A stretch of DNA of 55,090 bases, from NCBI GenBank assembly GCA_018268135.1, contig JAFDXD010000022.1, forward strand, positions 1 through 55,090, written 5' to 3'. The notes under the pieces were generated by a model that was given only the letters and a program-made list of their open reading frames with translations, was not told where the DNA came from and did not search any database. Position 1 is the first letter of the stretch; each line of letters starts with the position of its first letter. A program made the translations under genes and the position numbers. The DNA comes from Bacteroidota bacterium (GTDB lineage: Bacteria > Bacteroidota > Bacteroidia > Chitinophagales > Chitinophagaceae). Shown here in pieces: positions 33,714 through 41,505 of the stretch.

Positions 33714-36596
33714 ATGAAATTTTATTTTGCTATAATCATTTTATTGTTTTTTCAAAATGGACTGTTTGGGCAAAATACTATTGGCTTACCACAAATCATT
33801 AATTATTCGAAGCAGGACTATCATGGTGCAGTGCAAACCTGGGATATAAAACAGGATAGTAAGGGTATTATGTATTTTGCCAATAATGATGGATTATTAA
33901 CTTATGATGGGAGCTATTGGAAATTATATACTATACCTAATAAAACAATATTAAGATCTTTAGCTATTGATAATAATGACAGAATTTATGTTGGAGCTCA
34001 AAATGAATTTGGATATTTTACCCCTAATTCAACAGGCTCACTAAAATATGTATCATTAAATTACCTGATACCTAAATCTCAAAACCAATTTGCAGATATT
34101 TGGGATATTGAAATATTTGGAGAGTCGGTTTTTTTTAGAGGCACAGACAGGATGTTTGAATTGAAAAATAATAGTATAAAAGTATATCCTACCACATCTG
34201 AATGGAGGTATTTAAAAAAATCAGGATCTCGTTTATTTGCTCAGGACAAAACTACAGGCTTATTGGAATATAAGGACAATGGATGGTTTCCTGTAGGTAA
34301 TACAAATTTTTTTTCCTCCAAATTAATATCTGGAATTGTAGAGCGTAACCCGGGAGACTATATCATTACGACCTTAAAAAATGGGCTGTTTGAAATGAGG
34401 AACGACAGTATTCACGAAATAAATAATTTAATAAACAACGAATTAAAACTAAATCAGGTTTACACCTCTGCAAAAATAAATGATAAGGAGTTTGTGGCGG
34501 GAACTACATCTGAAGGATGTATTATAATGGATTTTTTCGGAAATATTGTTCAAAAAATTTCGCATACTGAAGGGCTTCAAAATAACAATGTACTCTGTAC
34601 TTATCTGGATAAAAACCAAAATCTATGGACCGGGTTAAACAATGGAATTAGCTTTATTGCCTATAACTCTGCAATAAAATATATAAGACCTAACAGTGCT
34701 AATGAGCTTTCAGGATATTCTACAAGTATTTTTAATAATAGGCTATATATTGCTACTTCGGATGGCACTTATGGTGTAGACTTAACTAAAGAAAATTCAG
34801 ATTTCAGTTTTTGCAAGGGTTCATTTAGTCAAATTAAAAACAGTGCAGGCCAGGTATGGCGGCTTGATATTGTAAATCAACAGTTATTAATGGGGTTTAA
34901 TGATGGCGCTTTTGAGATAAAAGGCAATGATGCCATCCCCATAATGCAGGGAATTGGAGCCTGGCTTTTTGTACCAATCTCTTCTGTTTATCCTTCTAAA
35001 AATATATTGGTTGGTACTTATAATGGTTTACACTTATTCAATTATGAAAATGAAAAATTTATTGATAATGGCAAGTTGGATGGGCTTGCTGAGTCTTTAC
35101 GTTTTTTAGCAATTGACAATAATAATGATGTGTGGTCTTCACATCCATACAGGGGTATTTTTAAAATACAGTTGTCGCCTGATAATAAAAAATATACTAC
35201 TAAATTATTTACTCAAAAAGATGGATTGCCCAATACCCTCGGAAATTATGTGTTTAGAATAAAGAACCGGGTTGTATTTGGAACAGAAAAAGGGGTTTAT
35301 GAATTTGATACTGCTACAAACAAGTTTATTCCTTCTCCATTTTTTAATAAAATATTTGGTGAAATTGAAATCAGATATCTTAAAGAAGATGAAAATGGTA
35401 ATATATGGTTTTGTAGTGGTAAAAAACCAGGAGTGGTAGATTTTACGCATCAGTCAAATGGCAAGCCATACATGATAACTTATTTCCCTGAACTAACCGG
35501 GCAAATACTTAGTGGATTTGAAAATATTTATCCTTACAATAATCAAAATGTTTTTATCGGATCGGAAAGAGGGATGATACATATTAATTATGAAAAGTAT
35601 GTAACAACCAATATTAAATTGAAGGTATTATTAAGAGAAGTAAAAGCAATTGGAGAGCAGGATAGTATCATATTTGGAGGCCATATTGCAATCGATAACA
35701 AAAATATCATTTCCTTACCAAGTAGTTTTAACTCCTATCATTTTGAATACAGTGCACCATCGTATGGTATGCAAACCAGCATTGAATATAGTTATTATTT
35801 AGAAGGCTATGATGAAAAATGGTCTGCATGGTCTGGAAAATCGGAGAAAGATTATACCAACCTTACGTATGGAAAATATGTGTTTAAAGTAAAAGCACAT
35901 GATAACCTCGGTCATGAATCTGAAACTGTTTCTTATCAGTTTGAAATTAAAGCTCCATGGTACAAATCAAATTGGGCCTGGCTTTTATACTTCATTTTAT
36001 TTGTGATACTCCTGTATCTCTTAAATCAACTTCAAAAGAATAAACTCCAAAAACAACAGAAGAAATTTGATGAAGAACAGGCACGTTTAAGATATATTCA
36101 TCAACTGGAACTTGAAAAAAATGAAAAAGAAATTATTAAACTTCAAAATGAGAAACTGGCAAATGATGTGCAATTTAAAAACAAAGAACTGGCAGATGCC
36201 AGCATGCACCTAGTAGAAAGAAATGATGCGCTTGCTAAAGTAAAAGAAGAATTGCAAAGACTTTATAAGAGTACAGATAATAACCTTAATATAAAAAAAG
36301 CCATCCAGTTTTTAAATGATATTGAAAGAAATGATGCTAACTGGGAACAATTTGCAATGCATTTTGATGAAGTAAATAATGGGTTCCTGAAAAAATTAAA
36401 AACCAGGTTTCCGGTACTTACAAATAATGATCTTAAAATATGCGCCTATCTTCAATTGAATCTTTCTTCAAAAGAAATAGCTCAACTTGCTAATATTTCA
36501 TTAAGAGGCGTAGAAATAAGCAGGTATAGATTAAGAAAAAAATTAGAGATACCTACAGAACAATCGCTCATTGACTTTCTGAACAAAGTTGTTTAA
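33714..36596 (+). CDS. Membrane-spanning glycan sensor with LuxR-type HTH (Y_Y_Y family regulator)
   Basis: A 960-residue protein. It has a signal peptide (1-20), a periplasmic beta-propeller region of about 600 residues with Reg_prop-like repeats (QDSKGIMYFANNDGLLTYDG, DKNQNLWTGLNNGISFIAY, DENGNIWFCSGKK), a Y_Y_Y domain about 680-740 (YSYYLEGYDEKWSAWS), one membrane span about 755-775, a strong coiled coil about 780-865, and a C-terminal LuxR/GerE-like HTH about 900-945 (NNDLKICAYLQLNLSSKEIAQLANIS). There is no histidine kinase or receiver domain, so the same chain appears to bind the signal outside and DNA inside. It is divergent from PUL 1 SusC and probably activates that locus when glucan fragments arrive. 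Confidence 0.93.
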   Translation: MKFYFAIIILLFFQNGLFGQNTIGLPQIINYSKQDYHGAVQTWDIKQDSKGIMYFANNDGLLTYDGSYWKLYTIPNKTILRSLAIDNNDRIYVGAQNEFGYFTPNSTGSLKYVSLNYLIPKSQNQFADIWDIEIFGESVFFRGTDRMFELKNNSIKVYPTTSEWRYLKKSGSRLFAQDKTTGLLEYKDNGWFPVGNTNFFSSKLISGIVERNPGDYIITTLKNGLFEMRNDSIHEINNLINNELKLNQVYTSAKINDKEFVAGTTSEGCIIMDFFGNIVQKISHTEGLQNNNVLCTYLDKNQNLWTGLNNGISFIAYNSAIKYIRPNSANELSGYSTSIFNNRLYIATSDGTYGVDLTKENSDFSFCKGSFSQIKNSAGQVWRLDIVNQQLLMGFNDGAFEIKGNDAIPIMQGIGAWLFVPISSVYPSKNILVGTYNGLHLFNYENEKFIDNGKLDGLAESLRFLAIDNNNDVWSSHPYRGIFKIQLSPDNKKYTTKLFTQKDGLPNTLGNYVFRIKNRVVFGTEKGVYEFDTATNKFIPSPFFNKIFGEIEIRYLKEDENGNIWFCSGKKPGVVDFTHQSNGKPYMITYFPELTGQILSGFENIYPYNNQNVFIGSERGMIHINYEKYVTTNIKLKVLLREVKAIGEQDSIIFGGHIAIDNKNIISLPSSFNSYHFEYSAPSYGMQTSIEYSYYLEGYDEKWSAWSGKSEKDYTNLTYGKYVFKVKAHDNLGHESETVSYQFEIKAPWYKSNWAWLLYFILFVILLYLLNQLQKNKLQKQQKKFDEEQARLRYIHQLELEKNEKEIIKLQNEKLANDVQFKNKELADASMHLVERNDALAKVKEELQRLYKSTDNNLNIKKAIQFLNDIERNDANWEQFAMHFDEVNNGFLKKLKTRFPVLTNNDLKICAYLQLNLSSKEIAQLANISLRGVEISRYRLRKKLEIPTEQSLIDFLNKVV

Positions 36597-36743
36597 TACT
36601 TGATCAAAAAACTTATTGTGTTAAAAATTGGCTTCTTAATTTTCCAATATCCATACCTCGCCGCTTGTACTATTTAGTAGCCGCTCTTCTTTTGCTTTTT
36701 TCCACTCACTGCTTTTAAAAATTTACAGTTGTAACAATGCTGT

Positions 36744-36751
36744 TATTTTTG
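36744..36751 (+). promoter_or_regulatory. -7 promoter element of the TonB-dependent receptor gene
   Basis: TATTTTTG matches TAnnTTTG, 23 nt before the ATG at 36775, and implies a short leader. It suggests the receptor is transcribed separately from the upstream regulator. Confidence 0.5.
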
Positions 36752-36774
36752 CGTCCATTATTATAAACAAATTT

Positions 36775-39240
36775 ATGAGAAAGTTATATCTGATTATTAC
36801 CTGTATTGGAATTGGCATGATGGCCAATGCTCAAAATATTTCGGGAGTTGTGAAAGAAGAAAATGGAAAATTTTCAAATGGGGCAACGGTTTCGCTATTA
36901 AAAGCAAATGACTCGGCTATTGTAAAATATGCCGCCACAAAAGATAACGGCCGGTTTAAGTTTGAAACAATTACTCAGGGTAAATACATTATTAAAGTAA
37001 CTCATGTGGGCTATTTGCCTAAGTATGGGGATGCATTTACAGTAGGTAATGAAGATATCTTGTTGCCGGATATTACACTTAAAAAAATGGCAGCCGAATT
37101 GGCCGCTGTTACTGTTACATCTCAAAAACCAATTGTAGAGATGAAAGCAGATAAAATGATAGTGAATGTAGAAGGTACTATCAATGCTGTAGGTAATGAT
37201 GGCTTGGAACTGTTGAGAAAATCACCCGGAGTAATGATTGATAAGGATGATAATATTAGCCTTGCCGGAAAAAACGGAGTGCAAATTTATATTGATGGAA
37301 AGCCAAGCCCCTTAACAGGTACAGACCTTTCTAATTATTTAAAAACAATGCAGTCTGCACAAATTGAATCTATAGAAATTATTACCAACCCATCTGCAAA
37401 GTATGAAGCAGCAGGTAACGCTGGCATCATCAATATAAGGCTTAAGAAGAATAAAACATTTGGTACTAACGGTACTGTAAACGCAGGTTACAATATTGGT
37501 ACCTATGCTAAATACAATGGAGGCTTTTCATTAAACAACCGAAATGCAAAAACCAATATTTTTGGAAATTACAATTACAGCCAGTCTTTAAATAGCAATG
37601 CTTTTGTATCATCCAGGTACCAGGGAGATACTTTGTTTTCTCAGGCAAATGAAATAAAATCTAAAATAAAAGGCTCGCATAATTTTAAAACCGGGGTAGA
37701 TTATTTTATTAATAAAAATAGCACTATTGGCGCCATTATTAATGGCAACTTGTCTGCCAGCTCTATCAATACTGCCGGCCCAATGGACTTTATTTATTTG
37801 CCTACAAATACCCTTACAAAAACTTTGTATGCAACAGGCGATAATGAGTTGAAAAGAAACAATATTAATTTTAACCTTAACTATCGCTATGCCATAGCAG
37901 GCGGCAAAGAGCTTAATGTAGATGCAGACTATGGCTTTTACAACTTGCGAACCAACCAGTATCAGCCAAATATATATTATGATGCCAATGGAGGAAAATT
38001 AAATTCTAATATTTATCATACCATCTCTCCAAGCGATATTGATATTGCATCAGTAAAAGTTGATTACGAGCAAAATTATAAAAAGGGCAGGCTTGGCTTT
38101 GGGGGAAAAATTAGCAATGTTGTTACCAAAAATGATTTAGAAAAATACGATGTAATCAATAACGCTGAGATTTTTAATAAAGACGAAAGCAATATATTTA
38201 AGTACAAAGAAAATATTAATGCCGTATATGCAAATTATAACAGGGCTTTAAAAGGCATAACCTTACAAGCCGGCCTAAGAGTTGAAAACACCAACTCCAA
38301 CGGAAGATCTACCGGGTTAAAGTTTGATAATTCTTCGAATAGTTATGTGCCTTACGATTCTACAATCCAAAGAAGTTATGTTGACTTTTTTCCGAGTGCG
38401 GCCATTACATTCAATAAAAATCCAATGAAACAGTGGGGAATTACTTACAGCAGAAGAATAGACAGGCCGGCGTACCAGGATTTAAATCCATTTGAATTTA
38501 AAATAAACGACTATACTTTTATGAAAGGCAATACGCAGTTAAAGCCTCAATATACCAATAGCTACGGAGTTAGTTATACTTATAAATTCAAGTTGAATAC
38601 TTTACTTAATTATAGTCATGTAAAAGATATTTTCACTCTTTTGCCAGATACTATTGATGTAAGTAAAAGTTTTCTATCAAAGAAAAACCTGGCTACTCAG
38701 GATATTATCAGCCTGAATATCAGTTATCCGTTTCAATATAAATGGTACAGCTTTTTTGTAAATTCAAACTCTTATTACTCAAAATACAAAGCAAATTTTG
38801 GTGCAGCGGGCCGATCAGTAAATCTCGATGTATTTGCTTATAGTTTCTATATGCAAAATGGTTTTAACCTTGGCAAGAGCTGGAAGGGAGAGCTTAGCGG
38901 ATTTTATAATTCACCATCAATATGGCAGGGGATATTTAAAAGCAAGGCCATGTATAGCGTAGATGCCGGTTTGCAAAAAACAATACTAAAAGGTAAGGGT
39001 AATGTAAAAGTATCGGTAAGCGATATTTTTAAAACTATGAAGTGGTCTGGTAGCAGCAACTTTGCCGGTCAAATAAGTACTGCAAGCGGGCATTGGGAAA
39101 GCCGTCAGTTTAAAATAAATTTCAACTGGAGATTTGGTAATACGCAGGTAAAAGCAAGCCGCCAAAGAAAATTGGGTACAGAAGAAGAAAATAAACGTAC
39201 ACAAAGTAGCGGCGGAACCGGTGTGGGAGTGGGTAATTAA
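36775..39240 (+). CDS. TonB-dependent receptor of the outer-membrane barrel family (OMP_b-brl_3 type)
   Basis: An 821-residue outer-membrane protein with a signal peptide (ending ANAQ). It has a carboxypeptidase-regulatory-like domain (ISGVVKEENGKFSNGATVSLLK), a plug domain (VTVTSQKPIVEMKADKMIVNVEGT, LLRKSPGVMIDKDDNISLAGKNGVQIYIDGKP) and a C-terminal barrel (WGITYSRRIDRPAYQDLNPFEF, FKINFNWRFGNTQVKASRQRK). It belongs to the shorter receptor family that has no SusD partner; the ligand is unknown. It sits between the PUL 1 regulator and the PUL 2 sigma factor but has its own promoter and terminator, so a link to glucan use is only positional. Confidence 0.93.
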   Translation: MRKLYLIITCIGIGMMANAQNISGVVKEENGKFSNGATVSLLKANDSAIVKYAATKDNGRFKFETITQGKYIIKVTHVGYLPKYGDAFTVGNEDILLPDITLKKMAAELAAVTVTSQKPIVEMKADKMIVNVEGTINAVGNDGLELLRKSPGVMIDKDDNISLAGKNGVQIYIDGKPSPLTGTDLSNYLKTMQSAQIESIEIITNPSAKYEAAGNAGIINIRLKKNKTFGTNGTVNAGYNIGTYAKYNGGFSLNNRNAKTNIFGNYNYSQSLNSNAFVSSRYQGDTLFSQANEIKSKIKGSHNFKTGVDYFINKNSTIGAIINGNLSASSINTAGPMDFIYLPTNTLTKTLYATGDNELKRNNINFNLNYRYAIAGGKELNVDADYGFYNLRTNQYQPNIYYDANGGKLNSNIYHTISPSDIDIASVKVDYEQNYKKGRLGFGGKISNVVTKNDLEKYDVINNAEIFNKDESNIFKYKENINAVYANYNRALKGITLQAGLRVENTNSNGRSTGLKFDNSSNSYVPYDSTIQRSYVDFFPSAAITFNKNPMKQWGITYSRRIDRPAYQDLNPFEFKINDYTFMKGNTQLKPQYTNSYGVSYTYKFKLNTLLNYSHVKDIFTLLPDTIDVSKSFLSKKNLATQDIISLNISYPFQYKWYSFFVNSNSYYSKYKANFGAAGRSVNLDVFAYSFYMQNGFNLGKSWKGELSGFYNSPSIWQGIFKSKAMYSVDAGLQKTILKGKGNVKVSVSDIFKTMKWSGSSNFAGQISTASGHWESRQFKINFNWRFGNTQVKASRQRKLGTEEENKRTQSSGGTGVGVGN

Positions 39241-39260
39241 TTACATAATTTTATTATACT

Positions 39261-39290
39261 AAAGCGGCCTTTGATGGGCCGCTTTTTTTT
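39261..39290 (+). terminator. Terminator after the TonB-dependent receptor gene
   Basis: AAAGCGGCC (39261-39269) pairs with GGCCGCTTT (39277-39285) around a 7-nt loop and ends in eight T residues. Confidence 0.93.
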
Positions 39291-39310
39291 ATGCAGCCTT
39301 TATTTTTTTG

Positions 39311-39338
39311 TTACTTTTTGTAACAAGACAAAAAGTAA
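39311..39338. repeat. Inverted repeat in the spacer before the sigma factor gene
   Basis: TTACTTTTTG (39311-39320) and CAAAAAGTAA (39329-39338) are perfect 10-bp arms around an 8-nt centre, overlapped by a second short inverted repeat GTTAC/GTAAC (39310-39324). It resembles low-complexity intergenic repeats common in Bacteroidota. The rest of 39241-39461 shows no gene. Confidence 0.5.
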
Positions 39339-39461
39339 ATAAAGAAAAACCTACTGGGGATAAAGGTTTGACTTCAAAATAGCTAATCCTAAATATACAT
39401 TACTTATACAGTTTTTTTAAAGATTGCAAAATTTTATATAATTTTATTAATAACCATTACA

Positions 39462-40046
39462 ATGAATCGGTATTGCCAAACAGATAATTTGTCTTTAGTG
39501 AGATTGCTTATTAAGAGCGATGCGGATGCATTTACAGAAATTTATAATCGCTATTGGGACAAATTATTTGCCATTGCATATAATAGAATAAACGAAATAG
39601 AATTGGCAAAAGACATAGTACACGATGCTTTTGCAAGCCTTTGGGCAAACAGGGCTAACGCCGAAATAATTGAGATAGAAAATTACCTTGCTACCAGCGT
39701 AAAATATATTTCCTTATCAAAAATAAAAAACAAAGAGAGGGAAAGGCTTTATAAAGCAATACAGCAGCCTTATTTAGCCGATTCTGAAATAGAGAATACA
39801 CTTCATTACAAAAGAATATTAGAATTGGTAAAAAGTGAGGTAGAACAACTACCCGAAAAGTGCAGACTTATATTTAAATATAGCCGCAACGACGGATTGC
39901 CTGTAAAACAAATTGCCCTCAAAATGAATATTGCCCCTAAGACCGTAGAAAACCAACTAAACAAGGCCCTAAAACAATTAAAAATGGCCGCAAAATCTTT
40001 TTTGGGCAGCACATTCATTTTTTTATGCAGCCTGGTTTTGTTTTAA
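39462..40046 (+). CDS. ECF-type RNA polymerase sigma factor (PUL 2)
   Basis: A 194-residue sigma-70 family protein. Region 2 has DAFTEIYNRYWDKLFAIAYNRI and the following AKDIVHDAFASLWANR. Region 4 has LPEKCRLIFKYSRNDGLPVKQIALKMNIAPKTVENQL. It should direct RNA polymerase to a small regulon after release by the FecR-type anti-sigma factor encoded 80 nt downstream. The chain ends in an uncommon hydrophobic tail of about 15 residues (FLGSTFIFLCSLVLF), which could contact the membrane or the anti-sigma factor. Together with FecR and an STN-bearing SusC it makes a complete cell-surface signalling chain. Confidence 0.95.
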   Translation: MNRYCQTDNLSLVRLLIKSDADAFTEIYNRYWDKLFAIAYNRINEIELAKDIVHDAFASLWANRANAEIIEIENYLATSVKYISLSKIKNKERERLYKAIQQPYLADSEIENTLHYKRILELVKSEVEQLPEKCRLIFKYSRNDGLPVKQIALKMNIAPKTVENQLNKALKQLKMAAKSFLGSTFIFLCSLVLF

Positions 40047-40126
40047 AATTTACTTCGTCCAATTTTATTTAAGAAAATATTTTTTAACAGCATAGGTGAT
40101 AAAGCCTTGCCAATACACTTATATAT

Positions 40127-41314
40127 ATGTCAATACCTGAAAATATTCTTGCACTCATCCAAAAATACCAGGATGGCTCAGCCACAGAAGAAGAACAAGC
40201 TATTCTAAATGAATGGTACCATTCTTTTGATGACAATATTGCTGAGGTGGATAATATTAACAGGGAAGATGCGGATGAAATTTCGGAGTACATAAAAAAT
40301 CGTTTGCAAAATACCATTCATTCCAACCAACTGCATGAGGTAAAGCCATTATACAAGTGGCAATTGCCGGCCGCTGCCGCCATTTTGTTAATACTTGCGT
40401 TGGTACTTTTTATTAGTTATTATAAAAAATTATCTAACAGTAATATTAATACAAATACTGCCAGCACTATTGTGCATAAAGTAAATGACATAGCCCCCGG
40501 CGGCAATAAAGCATTGCTTACCCTTGCCGATGGTACAACTATAGTTTTAGATAGCGCTTCAAATGGCACTATTGGCAAGCAGGGAAATATTACCATACAA
40601 AAACTTAGCAATGGATTACTCGCTTATACCATCAATGGAAAAGTAGTAACTGAAAATGATGCAATGTTTTACAATACCATATCTACTCCCCGTGGCGGTA
40701 AGTATCAACTGATATTGGAGGATGGCACCAAAGTGTGGTTGAATGCAGCATCTTCTATTCGGTTTCCCGTAAAGTTTGGCGGTGGCCAACGAAAAGTTGA
40801 TATAACAGGAGAAGCTTATTTTGAAGTAGCAAAAAACAAAGACTTACCCTTTAGGGTAAACGCTGCATCATCGCAGGTAGAAGTATTGGGTACGCATTTT
40901 AATATTAATGCTTATGATGATGAATCATTTGTAAAGACTACACTTTTAGAAGGCGCAGTAAAAGTATCTGTTCACTTATCAGACCAGCACCCCGAAGATG
41001 CATTTTTAAAACCCGGCCAGCAATCCAGCATTGATAATTCCGGCAAATTAAAAATAATCAGCAATGCAGATACTGCCGAAGCTGTGGCCTGGAAAAACGG
41101 GCGTTTTCAATTTACCAGTGCTGATTTAAAAACAATACTAAGGCAAATTGCAAGATGGTACAATGTAAATGTAATATACAAAGGCAATGCAGATATTCAT
41201 TTTACGGGCCAATTGTCAAGAACAGAAAATGTGTCAAAAATATTTGACCAACTGGCATTAACAGGCGAAGTACATTTTAAAATTGATGGAAATAACATTA
41301 TTGTAACCCCTTAA
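40127..41314 (+). CDS. FecR-family anti-sigma factor (PUL 2)
   Basis: A 395-residue single-span inner-membrane protein. The N-terminal cytoplasmic part (about 1-80) should hold the sigma factor. A membrane helix lies about residues 83-102 (LPAAAAILLILALVLFISYY). The periplasmic part has the FecR domain (ISTPRGGKYQLILEDGTKVWLNAASSIRFP, GEAYFEVAKNKDLPFRVNA, VEVLGTHFNINAY) and a C-terminal DUF4974 domain (LKTILRQIARWYNVNVIYK) that touches the STN domain of the receptor. It sits between the sigma factor and the STN-bearing SusC, as expected for this signalling class. Confidence 0.96.
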   Translation: MSIPENILALIQKYQDGSATEEEQAILNEWYHSFDDNIAEVDNINREDADEISEYIKNRLQNTIHSNQLHEVKPLYKWQLPAAAAILLILALVLFISYYKKLSNSNINTNTASTIVHKVNDIAPGGNKALLTLADGTTIVLDSASNGTIGKQGNITIQKLSNGLLAYTINGKVVTENDAMFYNTISTPRGGKYQLILEDGTKVWLNAASSIRFPVKFGGGQRKVDITGEAYFEVAKNKDLPFRVNAASSQVEVLGTHFNINAYDDESFVKTTLLEGAVKVSVHLSDQHPEDAFLKPGQQSSIDNSGKLKIISNADTAEAVAWKNGRFQFTSADLKTILRQIARWYNVNVIYKGNADIHFTGQLSRTENVSKIFDQLALTGEVHFKIDGNNIIVTP

Positions 41315-41387
41315 AAATTTTGAATGATAAAAAGTAAACTCATATTATTTCCGCCTTAATGGGTACAAAAAAATATCAAATAAAAAA

Positions 41388-41414
41388 CCGGGCCTCGTTC
41401 GCAGCGAAACCCGG
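41388..41414 (+). other. Hairpin in the FecR-SusC spacer
   Basis: CCGGG (41388-41392) pairs with CCCGG (41410-41414), and TCG (41395-41397) with CGA (41405-41407), separated by a 2x2 internal loop. No T run follows on the plus strand. It may mark the end of the sigma/anti-sigma message or act in the SusC leader. Confidence 0.45.
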
Positions 41415-41476
41415 TAAAAATTTGAGAAATAAAAAAACAACTCTGTAAGAATAGTTTATTAGTTAACCCAAACCTA

Positions 41477-41493
41477 CCTGCCGGTAAGGCAGG
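41477..41493. repeat. Short GC-rich palindrome just upstream of SusC (PUL 2)
   Basis: CCTGCC (41477-41482) and GGCAGG (41488-41493) flank GGTAA, ending 12 nt before the ATG at 41506. It resembles the small extragenic palindromes seen in related genomes and would form a hairpin close to the ribosome-binding region. If translation instead starts at 41575, it lies further from the start. Confidence 0.5.
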
Positions 41494-41505
41494 CAATACA
41501 AATTT

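Noticed and set aside
41381-41419. Hairpin after fecR as a plus-strand terminator
   Set aside because: The stem is interrupted and is followed by A-rich rather than T-rich sequence, so I list it only as a hairpin.
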